Notes: a model not told the origin generated them from the letters alone. A DNA stretch of 64,000 nucleotides from Halomonas socia (GCF_010977575.1 NZ_CP048812.1:806001-870000); one strand, 5' to 3'; shown: positions 17,302 through 26,951, counted from the first letter of the stretch. Made by a program: numbers and translations.

Positions 17302-20073
17302 ATGTCAGGTTGGTTTCGTCAGCTGTTCGCACCGCGCTGGCAGCACCCGGATGCCGAGCGTCGCCGGCAGGCCGCCAGCCAGCTCGATCCCATCCAGGAC
17401 GAAGGCCGTGCCGCCCTCGTACACCTCACCGGCGATGCCGATGCGCGGGTCCGCCAGGCCGCGCTGGCCCGCTTCGAGTCCATCGACACGTTGCTGGCAC
17501 TGGTCGATACCCACCCCAGCCCCGAACTGCGCGCACGCCTTGCCGCACTGCTGGTCGGCGCGGCGGGCAGCACGCCGCTGGACGACCGCTTGGCCTGGGT
17601 CGCGCAGCTTGGTGACCAGGGCCTACTCCAAGAGGTCGCCCTGCATGGTGACAACCAGCAGTTGCGCCTGGCTGCCGTGGCCGCTCTTCGCGACGACGAC
17701 GAAGCCGCGCTGATCGCCCAGGCCTGCGAGAACGGCATCGCCGCCGTACGCCACGCCGCCGCTATCAGGGTGAGCAGCGAAGCCGGCCTGCAGCAGCTCG
17801 TCCGCCAGGCGCGTCGCGACAAGCAGGTCGCCCGGCTGGCCCGCGAACGGCTCAATGCACTGCGTGCCGATGCCGCTCAGCAGGCCGCCGCCGAAGCCGA
17901 GCGCGAGCGTATCCTCAACGCCCTGGAGCAGCACGGCCATCACGCCTGGGAGCCGCTCTATGCCGGGCGCTACCGCCACCTGCAGCGGGAGTGGGAGGCA
18001 CTCAAGGACCTGCCCAGCGCCGAGCAGGAGCGGCGCTACCAGGACGCCTGCCTGCTGTGCCGCAAGACCCTTACCGACCACGACGCCCAGCAGCACGTGC
18101 ATGCCGCCTTCGACCAGCGTCGTGAAGATGCCGACCAGACCCGCGAAGGGCTGCTCGAGGCCCTGGAAGAGACCCTCGAAAGCTTGCGCCGCAGCGAGCA
18201 CCTGGCCGCCCAGGACATCGACAGCCTGCACGCCCAGAAGCGCCTGCTGGCCACCCGCTGGCAGGCGTTGTCGGACCACCATGCCCCCGACGACACGCTG
18301 CGCCAACGCTACGACCGCGCCCTCGAGGAGTACGACCGCATCGGCCATGCCTGGGAGCGCTTCCGGGCTCGTGCCGCCGAGCTCGACCAGGCCCTGACCG
18401 CCTGCGACCGTGAGGCGCTGCAGGCCCTTCTGACGACCTGCGCCTGGCCCGACGACCTGCCTCCCACCACGCTGCTGGCCCGCGCCCGACGCAGCGCCGA
18501 ACAGCAGCCGACAGCCCGCAGCGTGCCCGACCCGAGCCAGTTCCAGCGCGACGTCGACGAGCTCGGCGTGCTGCTCGAGCGCGGCGCCTTCAAGAGCGCC
18601 AGCCGCCTGCATCAGCGACTTCGCCAGCGCCTCGACCAGTTGCCCGAGGAGCACCGCCGTCGCCATCAGCCGGCGCTCAAGCGGCTCGGCGCCCAGCTCG
18701 CCGAACTGCGCGACTGGCGCGGCTTCGTTGCCGGCCCCAAACGCGACCAGCTGTGCCAGGCGATTGCCGAGCTGGCCGCGGACACCCAGCTCGCCGAGGC
18801 CGCCCTGGACCGCCGCCACCGCCAGTTGGTCAAGGAGTGGGCCTCACTCGGCGATGCCGCCGCCGACCGCGAGCTATCGACCCATTTTCGCGCCTGTTCG
18901 GACCGCATTCATCAGCGCCTGGCAGCGTGGCGCGCAGCGCTCGACGCCGAGCGCCAGCGCAACCTCGAGGCCCGCGAAGCGCTCTGCGAACAGCTCGAAG
19001 CGCTGCTCGACAAGCCCGACCCCGAGGCCGACCCCGACGCACTGCGCGATATTCGCGACCGCGCCCGCGAGCAGTGGCGGCGCTACTCACCGGTACCGCG
19101 TGACCGCGCCGAAGCCGTCGGGCGCCGCTTCGGCCGCGTGCGTCACGGCCTGCAAGCGCTGATCGACCAGCGCGCCCAGGCCATTGCCGCCGCCAAACGC
19201 GAACTGACCGATGCCGCCCAGGCACTGCTCGACAGCGACCAGCCCAGCCACCGCCGCGCCGAGCAGGCCAAACGCCTGCAGCAGCGCTGGCGAGGCCTGG
19301 GTCGTGCCCCCAAGGGCGAGGAGCAGGCGCTCTGGCGGGAGTTCCGCGGCATCTGCGACCGCATCTTTGCTAACCGCGAAGCGGAGCGTAACGACCGTAC
19401 AGAGCGTGCTCGCCAGCAGCTCGACGCCATGCAGGCACTGATCGACCGCCTCGACGGCTGGCAGCCGGCGACGCTCGAGGACGCTGCCACCCTGGATGCC
19501 GCCATCGTCGAGGCCGAGGCCCTCGAGCCGCTGCCCGCCGGGCGCCGCAGCGACGGCATGCGGCGGCGCTGGTCGGGCATCGTGCGCGCACGCCGCGAAC
19601 GCCTGGCGCGCCTGGCTGTCTGCGAGGAGGTCAGCCGCTGGCGAGCCCTGCAACCGCTGCTCAACGCCCATCTGGCGGCCGACGCCGCCGTGCTGAGTGG
19701 CCAGCCGGCTGGCGACGTCGAGGCCGATGACAGCCTCGGCGGCGACCTGCTCAGCGCCCACCGGCTGCGCAACGCACAGCGCCGCGAACCACCGCCGGCG
19801 AACGAGATCGAGGAGTCGCTGGCGCGGCTGCGGGTACATCTGGCGCTGCTGGCCGGCAGCCGCGTCGGCCAGCAGGACGACCCGCTACGCCTGGCGATCC
19901 AGGTCGAGCGCCTCAACGAAGGGCTCGGCCGTGAGTTGAGCAAGGCCGAGGAGCTCCACGAGGTGTTGCGCGAGCTGTTCGCCACCGGGCCGGTAGCCAG
20001 CGAACTGTGGCAGCGAGAGGCTCAGGAGCTCGACGCTATCTTTACTCAGCTGCTGCGCCTGCCACCGCCCTGA
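17302..20073 (+). CDS. Large DUF349 coiled-coil protein
   Basis: 923 residues of unknown function. The N-terminal 200 or so residues are HEAT-like helical repeats (GDADARVRQAALARFES and similar); the rest is alanine/arginine/glutamate-rich, strongly helical and probably coiled coil, with several DUF349 units of the form W-(x)n-P-(x)n-F (for example SAEQERRYQDAC, REQWRRYSPVP, QRWRGLGRAPKGEEQALWREF). ATG 17302 is preferred to ATG 17287 because AGGAAG lies 4 bp before it. Such genes are common in Halomonas and Pseudomonas relatives. Cytoplasmic, no signal peptide. The opposite strand carries long open frames that are only composition shadows. Confidence 0.75.
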   Translation: MSGWFRQLFAPRWQHPDAERRRQAASQLDPIQDEGRAALVHLTGDADARVRQAALARFESIDTLLALVDTHPSPELRARLAALLVGAAGSTPLDDRLAWVAQLGDQGLLQEVALHGDNQQLRLAAVAALRDDDEAALIAQACENGIAAVRHAAAIRVSSEAGLQQLVRQARRDKQVARLARERLNALRADAAQQAAAEAERERILNALEQHGHHAWEPLYAGRYRHLQREWEALKDLPSAEQERRYQDACLLCRKTLTDHDAQQHVHAAFDQRREDADQTREGLLEALEETLESLRRSEHLAAQDIDSLHAQKRLLATRWQALSDHHAPDDTLRQRYDRALEEYDRIGHAWERFRARAAELDQALTACDREALQALLTTCAWPDDLPPTTLLARARRSAEQQPTARSVPDPSQFQRDVDELGVLLERGAFKSASRLHQRLRQRLDQLPEEHRRRHQPALKRLGAQLAELRDWRGFVAGPKRDQLCQAIAELAADTQLAEAALDRRHRQLVKEWASLGDAAADRELSTHFRACSDRIHQRLAAWRAALDAERQRNLEAREALCEQLEALLDKPDPEADPDALRDIRDRAREQWRRYSPVPRDRAEAVGRRFGRVRHGLQALIDQRAQAIAAAKRELTDAAQALLDSDQPSHRRAEQAKRLQQRWRGLGRAPKGEEQALWREFRGICDRIFANREAERNDRTERARQQLDAMQALIDRLDGWQPATLEDAATLDAAIVEAEALEPLPAGRRSDGMRRRWSGIVRARRERLARLAVCEEVSRWRALQPLLNAHLAADAAVLSGQPAGDVEADDSLGGDLLSAHRLRNAQRREPPPANEIEESLARLRVHLALLAGSRVGQQDDPLRLAIQVERLNEGLGRELSKAEELHEVLRELFATGPVASELWQREAQELDAIFTQLLRLPPP

Positions 20074-20078
20074 AACGC

Positions 20079-20106
20079 GGAACGCGAGGCCGCAGCCTCG
20101 CGTTCC
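20079..20106. terminator. Terminator between the DUF349 gene and phaB
   Basis: A 12-bp perfect stem (GGAACGCGAGGC at 20079-20090 and its complement at 20095-20106) with a 4-base loop lies between two convergent genes and can serve both. Confidence 0.8.
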
Positions 20107-20151
20107 CAAGCGACACCAACATTCACGATGCCGCGCGCTGGCGTGCAGCGC

Positions 20152-20898
20152 TCAACCCATGAACTGACCGCCGTTGATGTCCAGGTTAGCGCCGGTGATA
20201 TAGCCGGCCTGCTTGTCGGCCAAGAACACCACCGCGTGGGCGATCTCCTCAGGCGTCCCGTAGCGCTTCACGGGGATCGTCTCGCGGATCGCCTCGCGCA
20301 CCTTCTCGGGAATCTTCATGATCATGTCGGTGGCGATATAGCCAGGCGACAGGGTGTTGACGGTGATGCCCTTGGTCGCCGTCTCCTGCGCCAGCGCCAT
20401 GGTTAGACCGTGCATCCCGGCCTTGGCCGCCGAGTAGTTGACCTGCCCGAACTGGCCCTTGCGGCCGTTGATCGACGAGATATTGATGATGCGTCCATAG
20501 CCCTCCTCGAGCATGTCGTTGATCACGCAGCGGCAGGTGTTGAAAACGCTGTTGAGGTTGCAGTCGATAACCTCGTGCCACTGCTCCGGGCTCATCTTCT
20601 TCATGGTGGTGTCGCGGGTGATACCGGCACAGTTGACCAGCACGCTGACTGGCCCGTAAGTGTCGCGAATCTCCTTCGCGCCGGCCTCGCAGGCCTCGTA
20701 GTCCACCAGGTTGGCGCCCGACAGATCGATATTGTCATAGCCGTCGGCGCGCTGGCTTTCCAGCCAGTTCTTGGCCTTGTCGGGATTGTTATAGCCCGCC
20801 ACTACCTGATAGCCCGCCTTGGCCAAGGCCTGGCAGATAGCGGTACCGATGCCGCCGGTGCCACCGGTGACCCAGGCAACGGGTGCTGAGTTGGTCAT
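20152..20898 (-). CDS. phaB: Acetoacetyl-CoA reductase
   Basis: NADPH-dependent short-chain dehydrogenase that makes (R)-3-hydroxybutyryl-CoA for polyhydroxybutyrate. 248 residues from ATG 20898 (GGGAGAA 8 bp upstream): cofactor motif VTGGTGGIG (10-18), NCAG, catalytic Ser in NISSINGRKGQFGQ, and YSAAK. The run GRKGQFGQVNYSAAKAG and the C-terminal GANLDINGGQFMG are hallmarks of PhaB as opposed to FabG. Monocistronic here; no pha synthase is in the window. Confidence 0.93.
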   Translation of the reverse strand: MTNSAPVAWVTGGTGGIGTAICQALAKAGYQVVAGYNNPDKAKNWLESQRADGYDNIDLSGANLVDYEACEAGAKEIRDTYGPVSVLVNCAGITRDTTMKKMSPEQWHEVIDCNLNSVFNTCRCVINDMLEEGYGRIINISSINGRKGQFGQVNYSAAKAGMHGLTMALAQETATKGITVNTLSPGYIATDMIMKIPEKVREAIRETIPVKRYGTPEEIAHAVVFLADKQAGYITGANLDINGGQFMG

Positions 20899-21040
20899 AT
20901 GCGGTTCTCCCTGATGCCCACACCGCAACGACGGCGGTGCGGCTCAATGCGTCCAGTCTCGAGTGGTAGGCGCCACTGCCTGGCGCCCACTACCCAGTAT
21001 GGCTCCTCCTCGGCGCTCTGCACGAGCGTTTAACCAACCA

Positions 21041-21068
21041 TTGACGCAGCGCAAGAAAGCTGTAGAAT
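21041..21068 (+). promoter_or_regulatory. Promoter of the initiator tRNA gene
   Basis: TTGACG (21041-21046) and TAGAAT (21063-21068) at 16-bp spacing lie just upstream of the tRNA, with a transcription start expected close to its 5' end. Confidence 0.75.
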
Positions 21069-21082
21069 ACGCCTCACGTTGA

Positions 21083-21159
<77 letters not shown>

Positions 21160-21170
21160 AATATCGAAAG

Positions 21171-21200
21171 AAGCCAATTCCTCAGGGAGTTGGCTTTTTT
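21171..21200 (+). terminator. Terminator of tRNA-fMet
   Basis: AAGCCAATTCC (21171-21181) pairs with GGAGTTGGCTT (21186-21196) with one G-T pair; six Ts run to 21200. Confidence 0.85.
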
Positions 21201-21227
21201 CATGCCCGATGACCGGCCATCGGTTCG

Positions 21228-21302
21228 CTCTGGTTTCAAGGTCGGCGGTCCCCGCTACCAAATATGCGAAAGCCGATACTCGAAAGGGTGTCAGCTTTTT
21301 TG
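21228..21302 (+). repeat. Decayed partial copy of the tRNA-fMet 3' end and terminator
   Basis: The 19 bp GGTCCCCGCTACCAAATAT at 21146-21164 recur exactly at 21247-21265, preceded by a match to the T-arm start (CATCGGTTC near 21230) and followed by another hairpin with a T-run (about 21270-21300). The middle of the tRNA is absent. It is either a decayed tandem tRNA or the scar of an integration event at the tRNA 3' end; no integrase was found in the window. Confidence 0.6.
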
Positions 21303-21358
21303 CTTCCGGCTTTACGCCGGCCTTCTGGCGCTCTCGTCTCCTGAAAGCAGCAGATCGG

Positions 21359-22348
21359 CTATCCGCCCGTCATGCTCATGAAGCGTACTACCTGAACGTC
21401 ACCATCGGTGGTGAAGTGGTGACGCTCGGGCTTCTTCGCCATGGCGGCGACGATGGCCTCCTTGAGGCGCTCGCTATCACCGGGGTGGCGACGCAGCACG
21501 GCGCGCAGGTCCACCGAATGCTCGTTCCCGAGGCAGAGCAGCAGGCGCCCCTCGGCGGTGACCCGGACCCGGTTGCAAGCGTCGCAGAAGTTGTGGCTGT
21601 GAGGCGAGATAAAGCCGATCCGCGAGTCGCTACCGGCCATGCGGAAGTAACGTGAGGGGCCAAGGGTGGTCTCGGTGGTAGGCACCAGGGTATGGCGAGA
21701 CTCGATGATGCCGCGCACCGTATCGCTTGAACAGAAGGTGGCGGCGCGGTCATGGCCGATGGCCTCACCTAGCGGCATCTCCTCGATGAAACTGATATCG
21801 ACTCGCTCCTGCCGTGCGAATTCGACCAGGTCGAGGATCTCGTCGTCGTTGCGCCCCTTGAGGATTACCGCATTGAGTTTGATGCGCTCGAAGCCGGCCT
21901 TATGGGCGGCACGAATGCCGTCAATGACCTTCACCAAGTCACCGGTACGGGTAAGAGCGCGAAAGCGGTCCGGGTTTAGGGTGTCCAGGCTGATATTGAG
22001 GCGCTTTAACCCCCCACCGCGCAGGGCAAGTGCGTACCTGACCAGACCGGCGCCATTGGTGGTCATTGCGAAGTCTGAAAGTCCCTCCATCGCGCCGACC
22101 TCTGATACCAGGGTCTCGATGCCACGCTTGACCAGTGGCTCGCCGCCGGTGAGACGGATCTTCTCCACGCCCAGATCAATGAAGGCATGGCACAGGGTGG
22201 CCATTTCCTCCAGGGTGAGCGTCTGAGCACGGGGCAAGAAGGTCATCTCCTCGGCCATGCAGTAGACGCAGCGGAAATCGCAACGGTCAGTGACCGAGAG
22301 TCGCAGGTAGCGGATAGTGCGGCCGAAGCCGTCGACGAGCTTGCTCAT
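21359..22348 (-). CDS. moaA: GTP 3',8-cyclase MoaA
   Basis: Radical SAM enzyme for the first step of molybdenum cofactor synthesis. 329 residues: SAM cluster Cys23, Cys27, Cys30 (CDFRCVYC), TGGEPLV, and the second cluster motif [18 protein letters not shown] near 260-277, which binds GTP. The C-terminus ends in Gly-Gly, needed for activity in this family. Last gene of the narGHJI-moco transcript; its start overlaps the DGC-domain gene by 4 bp. Confidence 0.95.
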   Translation of the reverse strand: MSKLVDGFGRTIRYLRLSVTDRCDFRCVYCMAEEMTFLPRAQTLTLEEMATLCHAFIDLGVEKIRLTGGEPLVKRGIETLVSEVGAMEGLSDFAMTTNGAGLVRYALALRGGGLKRLNISLDTLNPDRFRALTRTGDLVKVIDGIRAAHKAGFERIKLNAVILKGRNDDEILDLVEFARQERVDISFIEEMPLGEAIGHDRAATFCSSDTVRGIIESRHTLVPTTETTLGPSRYFRMAGSDSRIGFISPHSHNFCDACNRVRVTAEGRLLLCLGNEHSVDLRAVLRRHPGDSERLKEAIVAAMAKKPERHHFTTDGDVQVVRFMSMTGG

Positions 22349-22740
22349 TCGCGGACCTCAGTGCCCATCGGCAAGCGGGCAATCAATTCCCTTACCTCGG
22401 ACGCCACCTCGGCCACGGTCTCCTCATCGTAGAGTTGGCCACGCCGCTTGCGTAGTCCGCGCTCGTAGAGCTTGACGTGCTCGGTAGGGGAGACGCCGGC
22501 ATTGGCAAGACAATGGCTGGCACAGTGCATCTGGCAGCCATCAATGGCAATAATAGGCCGGCCGGAGCGTGCGGTGCGCACCAAACCGGATACACCGCCA
22601 CCGACACCGGCGATGCAAGACATCTCGGCCACGCCAGCGTGGTCCAGGCGCAGCGCCACATCATTGGCTAGTTGGGCCACGTCAGAGCAGCCGGAGCAGG
22701 AGTAGATCAGGGTGCGGTGTTTGCTCGCAGATCGGGACAT
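22345..22740 (-). CDS. DGC-domain putative zinc-binding protein
   Basis: 131 residues resembling the DGC-domain (putative metal-binding) family: [14 protein letters not shown] at 14-27 with Cys15 and Cys18, [13 protein letters not shown], and [19 protein letters not shown] with three more cysteines. The family's function is not known to me. Overlaps moaA by 4 bp and follows the Dnr-type regulator by 47 bp, so it travels with molybdenum cofactor and nitrate reductase genes. A metal-chaperone or sensing role is only a guess. Confidence 0.75.
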   Translation of the reverse strand: MSRSASKHRTLIYSCSGCSDVAQLANDVALRLDHAGVAEMSCIAGVGGGVSGLVRTARSGRPIIAIDGCQMHCASHCLANAGVSPTEHVKLYERGLRKRRGQLYDEETVAEVASEVRELIARLPMGTEVRE

Positions 22741-22787
22741 TTCGGCCTCCAGGGAGTAGCAACGGCAGTCCGGTCGATAAAATGAGC

Positions 22788-23531
22788 TCAGCCGTCGATC
22801 ATCATGAATTCGCGCAGCTTCTGCTCATCCAGTACGGTGAGCCGCCGCTGATCGAGATTGATGGCGCCGCTCTCGCGGAGCTTGGCCAGCAGACGTGACA
22901 AGGTCTCGGGAGACATGGACAGCTGCGCTGCCAGCCAGCGCTTGGGAATGGTCAGTCGAATCACCCGCGGGGCTTTCGAGCGACGCGATGGCAGTTGACG
23001 CAGCAGATAGCCAACCAATCGCGACATGGCGTCGCCTTGAGTAAGCTGCGCCAAGTCTTCGAGCCGATCGGTGAGCTCCAGGGCCAGTTGGCTCATGAAC
23101 TCGGCTCGACAGGCCGGCTGGCGGTCCATGATGTCACGACACAGAGGCGCCGGAATGGATAGCAAGCGAGTAGGCAGAAGCGCCTGGGAGGAATAGAGGT
23201 AAACACCAGCGCTGGACACCATGCTCAGCTCGCCAAGGGTGGCGCCGCGCTCCACACAGCGGATAGTTGCCATGCGGGCAACACCGGTGACGCGCACCAG
23301 GCGCATGGCACCGCTAATGACGATGTGCAGCCACTGGGCCGGGGTCTGCTGATGAAACAGCCATTCACGAGACGTCAGGGTTCGCAGCTCGGATGCATCC
23401 AGCAGCGCATCAACCTCTTCTTTACTCAGGCCTGTTAACCAGGGCACGCCCACTACCAACTTGCGCAGCTTGCAGGGGTTGAAGAGCAGCTCAGTCGAGG
23501 AACTGGGCGACGGGGAAGTATTCGTAGGCAT
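22788..23531 (-). CDS. Crp/Fnr-family regulator, Dnr-like
   Basis: 247 residues from ATG 23531, preceded by GGAGGAGGG. An N-terminal cyclic-nucleotide-type sensor domain (about 30-150) is followed by a winged helix with the recognition helix SPETLSRLLAKLRESG; its E..SR pattern is that of FNR/Dnr proteins that read TTGAT-N4-ATCAA. The four-cysteine N-terminal cluster of FNR is absent, which points to the Dnr (haem/NO-sensing) branch more than to an oxygen-sensing Fnr/Anr. Its start lies inside moeA (41-bp overlap), so it is made from the nar operon and could act on the FNR/Dnr-like boxes seen before narK, ubiU and elsewhere. Confidence 0.82.
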   Translation of the reverse strand: MPTNTSPSPSSSTELLFNPCKLRKLVVGVPWLTGLSKEEVDALLDASELRTLTSREWLFHQQTPAQWLHIVISGAMRLVRVTGVARMATIRCVERGATLGELSMVSSAGVYLYSSQALLPTRLLSIPAPLCRDIMDRQPACRAEFMSQLALELTDRLEDLAQLTQGDAMSRLVGYLLRQLPSRRSKAPRVIRLTIPKRWLAAQLSMSPETLSRLLAKLRESGAINLDQRRLTVLDEQKLREFMMIDG

Positions 23532-24744
23532 GGCCCTCCTCCACATCCTTATTGGCATCGACCATCAGATAGCCATTCGCTTGGCTCGCCGCGCTTAGCA
23601 TGTGCGAACCCTGACCGCCGGCCAGGTGGGCCACTGGCGCTCCCGGCGCCCAGTCGAGCACCACCCGAAGTAGCTCGCGCCTTCCCTTGGGACCACGCCG
23701 GGAGAAGCCCGCGGTCACTGGGAAGTGCTGCAGCGCGGCCGCTTCACCACCTTGGCAAACCTGCACGAAAGGGAGAGCCAGCAGCTGCCAGCCCACCAGT
23801 GATGCCACCGGGTTGCCGGGGAGAGCGATCAACGGCGTCCCACCGGCCAGCGAATCGCCCAGATAACCGAGGGCAAAAGGCTTGCCAGGCTTCATGGCCA
23901 CGCCGTGAAAGGCAATCCCGCCCAGCCGTTCGATAACCGGTCGCACATGGTCCTCCTCCCCTACCGATACCCCACCGGTACATATCACCAGATCGGCCTC
24001 ATCGATAGCCAGCCCAAAAGCCTGATGCAGGTCAAAGGGAGCGTCCGCAATCACGCCCAGGTCGAGTACCTCGCAGCCAGCCTGGTCCAGCAGGGCACGC
24101 AGCAGCACGCGGTTGCTGTCGTAGACCTGACCAGGCACCCGGGCGGTGCCGGGCTCGATCAACTCGTCACCGGTGGAGAGCAGCGCCACCTTCAGGCGGC
24201 GTACCACCACTGCCTCGTTGATGCCGTGGCTGGCGAGCATGGCGATGGCAGCGGCGTCCAGACGCGCCCCCTCTGGCAGCAGCAACTCGCCCTCTCGGGT
24301 CTCCTCGCCGCGGCGGCGGATATTGGCTCCCTCGGTGAGCTCGCCCTCGATGTGCATGCGGCCATGGTCATCCAGGGTCACGCGTTCCTGGGGCACCACG
24401 GCATCAGCACCCAGCGGTACCGGCGCCCCCGTAAAGATCCGTGCACAGCTCCCCACCGGCAAGCGCATCACGCCTGCACCGGCGGGAACACGCAGTGCCA
24501 CCGGCAAGCCCTCCGCGCCAAGCTCATCCATTCGCAGGGCGTAGCCGTCCATGGCGCTGTTGTCGACGCCAGGCATATCCAGGATCGCCAGGACATCCTC
24601 GGCCAGTACTCGGCGGAAAGCGCCCCCCAGAGACACCCGCTCAACCCCGGCGACGGGCCGGGCCGTGGCGATCATCTGCTCCCGGGCATCGAAGAGGTCG
24701 AGCAGGCCCGGGGTGACGACCTCGGTGCAACCGCAGACGGTCAT
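23491..24744 (-). CDS. moeA: Molybdopterin molybdenumtransferase MoeA
   Basis: Inserts molybdate into adenylated molybdopterin. 417 residues from ATG 24744, which overlaps the moaB stop (ATGA). Visible marks: PGVDNSAMDGYALR (about 61-74), IFTGAPVPLGADAVV, STGDEL, GGVSVGEEDHV and PLIALPGNPVAS. Complete MoeA domains I-IV. Makes sense as a supply gene for NarG. Confidence 0.94.
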   Translation of the reverse strand: MTVCGCTEVVTPGLLDLFDAREQMIATARPVAGVERVSLGGAFRRVLAEDVLAILDMPGVDNSAMDGYALRMDELGAEGLPVALRVPAGAGVMRLPVGSCARIFTGAPVPLGADAVVPQERVTLDDHGRMHIEGELTEGANIRRRGEETREGELLLPEGARLDAAAIAMLASHGINEAVVVRRLKVALLSTGDELIEPGTARVPGQVYDSNRVLLRALLDQAGCEVLDLGVIADAPFDLHQAFGLAIDEADLVICTGGVSVGEEDHVRPVIERLGGIAFHGVAMKPGKPFALGYLGDSLAGGTPLIALPGNPVASLVGWQLLALPFVQVCQGGEAAALQHFPVTAGFSRRGPKGRRELLRVVLDWAPGAPVAHLAGGQGSHMLSAASQANGYLMVDANKDVEEGHAYEYFPVAQFLD

Positions 24745-25331
24745 GATTCCACCGCCTGGCGGATCGCCTCGGCCGTGGACCTCGAGGACTGCCGGCTGGT
24801 GCAGCGCTCGGCCTGCGACAGCACCATGGCCACGAAGTTGCAGGGCCGGGTGCGGGCATCGAGCTGGGCGACCAGGATACTGTCCCACGCAGTGGCACAG
24901 CCCTTCGGAGAGCCCGGCATGGCGAAGACCAGAGTACGATCGATCACCCCACCCACGGCACGCGACTGAATCGTAGAGGTACCGATGCTTTCCAGCGATA
25001 GCTGACGAAACAGCTCGCCATAACCGTCGATTCCCTTATCGAACAGCGGTGCCAACGCCTCGGGCGTGTTGTCGCGGGGGGTGAAGCCGGTACCGCCATT
25101 GACCAGCACCACCTGGATGTCGCCACGCACCACCCAGGTGGATACCACCGCGCGGATGCGATAGACATCGTCGGGGACGATACGCCGCTCAACCAGCCCA
25201 TGGCCGGCCTGGGTAAGCCGTTCGGCGAGCAGGTCGCCACTGCCGTCCTGGTCGAAACCGCGGGTGTCGGAGACGGTCAGCACGGCAATGCCGAGGGGCG
25301 CGAAAGGGGTGTTGGCGTGAACGTGGGCCAT
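24741..25331 (-). CDS. moaB: Molybdopterin adenylyltransferase-type protein MoaB
   Basis: 196 residues from ATG 25331 (AGGAG upstream). The MoCF fold is shown by LTVSDTRGFDQDGSGDLL, the NGGTGFTPRDNTPEAL loop (substrate site) and VFAMPGSPKGC. Members adenylylate molybdopterin before MoeA acts. A C-terminal stretch of about 25 residues (QAERCTSRQSSRST) is extra. Overlaps moeA by 4 bp; 84 bp after the PpiC-type gene. Confidence 0.92.
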   Translation of the reverse strand: MAHVHANTPFAPLGIAVLTVSDTRGFDQDGSGDLLAERLTQAGHGLVERRIVPDDVYRIRAVVSTWVVRGDIQVVLVNGGTGFTPRDNTPEALAPLFDKGIDGYGELFRQLSLESIGTSTIQSRAVGGVIDRTLVFAMPGSPKGCATAWDSILVAQLDARTRPCNFVAMVLSQAERCTSRQSSRSTAEAIRQAVES

Positions 25332-25415
25332 GAGATTCTCCTCACCGCCCGCAGGGCGGGCGGCGGCATGCAAAAGGGTAATCGCCGAACAGCAGGGCCG
25401 AGCACGCCCCTGCTT

Positions 25416-26237
25416 TCACTGCATCAGACTGCCCGCGGCATCATCATCCAGGGCAATGCCCTCGACGCCGATCTCCGACTCCAGCACCAGCAGATAATGA
25501 CGCAGGGCTCGGCGAGTGGACTGCTCGCGAAGGCTGTGTCGCACACGCTCAGCGACGTCCTCATAGGGCAGTTCGTGCCCCTCGCAACGTTCGTCGATGA
25601 TGACCAGGTGCCAACCGTAGCGGGAAGCCAGGGGCCGGTCATGGAGTCCCTCGGGCAGGTGCTGCAGGGCGCGGTCCAGCTCGGCCACGGTCTGGCCCGG
25701 CGCCAACCAGCCCAGTTCGCCGCCCTGCTCCTTGGACGGGCAGGCGGAGTGGCGCATGGCGAACTCGGCAAAGCGCTCGGGGATCTCGGCCAGGGCTTTG
25801 AGCAGCTTTTCGCCCTGGCGATAGCCGGCATCCCGGCCCTCGGCGTCATCCGGTGCCGCCGGCAGCAGGATATGGCGCACCTTCACGAGGGTCGGCTCGC
25901 TGAAACGCTCGATGTGGGCGGCGTGGAAGCGGCGACAGTCCTCCTCGGAGGGCGCCGGCACGTCCAGTTCCTGTTCCAGAAGGGCGGCGATAGCTGCGTC
26001 GCCTTCGTCTAGCGCGTCGCCAGAAACGTCGGCAAGGCCCAGTGCCGCGGCACGCTGGCATAGCAGCTCGCGAACCACCAGCGCTCTGGCTGCCTTGAGC
26101 TGGGCGGTACCAGCGGAGTCCGCTGGGTGATACTGCATCTCCTGGGCGATGGCGGACTCCTCGATGGTGGCGCCACCGACCCGGATGGGAGGGGGGCTCA
26201 CGCCCCCCGGGATCTGCTCGATCTCGATCATCTGCAT
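25416..26237 (-). CDS. PpiC-type peptidyl-prolyl isomerase of the nar operon
   Basis: 273 residues with a parvulin domain at about 115-225 (LVKVRHILLP, GGELGWLAPGQTV, GWHLVIIDE). No signal peptide or membrane anchor is seen, so it should be cytoplasmic, like NifM-type isomerases. It lies 12 bp after narI; the same gene occupies this place in Pseudomonas aeruginosa (PA3871). A role in folding or maturing NarGH is plausible but not shown by sequence. Confidence 0.88.
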   Translation of the reverse strand: MQMIEIEQIPGGVSPPPIRVGGATIEESAIAQEMQYHPADSAGTAQLKAARALVVRELLCQRAAALGLADVSGDALDEGDAAIAALLEQELDVPAPSEEDCRRFHAAHIERFSEPTLVKVRHILLPAAPDDAEGRDAGYRQGEKLLKALAEIPERFAEFAMRHSACPSKEQGGELGWLAPGQTVAELDRALQHLPEGLHDRPLASRYGWHLVIIDERCEGHELPYEDVAERVRHSLREQSTRRALRHYLLVLESEIGVEGIALDDDAAGSLMQ

Positions 26238-26249
26238 GGTGATGACTCC

Positions 26250-26938
26250 TTATCCTTTTTTACGCACGAGCTGGTAGCGACGAGTGATATAGCCGAGCGG
26301 AATGCTCCATACGTGCACCAGGCGCGAGAAGGGAAACAGCAGGATGATGGTCAGGCCGAAGAAGATGTGGAGCTTGTAGATCCAGGAGACACCGTCCATG
26401 TACTGGGCAGCACCGCCGCCGAAGAAGACGATGGCCTGGGCCCAGCTCGAGAGGGTGATCATCATTTCGCCGTCCATGTGGCCCAGCGAGAAGATGATGG
26501 TGACCATGCCCAGGAAGGCCTGGAAGACGATCAACCCGAGGATCAACGTATCCATGGTGCTGGAGGACGCCCGCACCCGCGGGTTGAAAATGCGTCGATG
26601 CAGCAGCATCGCACCGCCCATCAGGCACATCGCTCCAGCGATGCCGCCCACCACGATGGCCAGCAGCTGCTTGGTGCCAGCGTGCAGGAAGGGGAATAGA
26701 CCCAGTGCGGCGTCAGCATGCCGAACAGGTGACCGAAGAAGATCACGATGATGCCGATATGGAAGAGGTTGCTGCCCAGGCGCATGTTCTTCGACGAGAG
26801 CATCTGGCTGGAGCCGGTCTTCCAGGTGAACTGACCGTGGTCATAGCGCAGCAGGCTGCCGACCAGGAATACGGTGCCGACCAGGTACGGGTAGTAGCCG
26901 TAGATCAGGTGGTCGAGATAGGTACCAATCGCAGACAT
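26250..26938 (-). CDS. narI: Respiratory nitrate reductase gamma subunit NarI (frame interrupted)
   Basis: Di-haem b membrane subunit that passes electrons from quinol to NarH. The protein is complete in two frames: 26938 to about 26695 gives [19 protein letters not shown] to [13 protein letters not shown], and about 26690 to 26250 continues [18 protein letters not shown] to the end. Adding one base in the G run at 26691-26694 restores about 229 residues (E. coli 225). Four haem-ligand histidines are present (NLFH, FFGH; KLH, LVH in the C-terminal half). The defect is a one-base loss in a homopolymer, so sequencing error is possible. 12-13 bp from narJ and the isomerase gene. Confidence 0.88.
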
Positions 26939-26951
26939 GGTGATTCTCCTG

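Noticed and set aside
17623-18819. 398-codon open frame opposite the DUF349 gene
   Set aside because: Shadow of a biased, helical-repeat coding sequence; no ribosome site or family match.
21228-21302. Functional second tRNA-Met
   Set aside because: Only the 3' end matches; acceptor 5' strand, D-arm and anticodon arm are missing.
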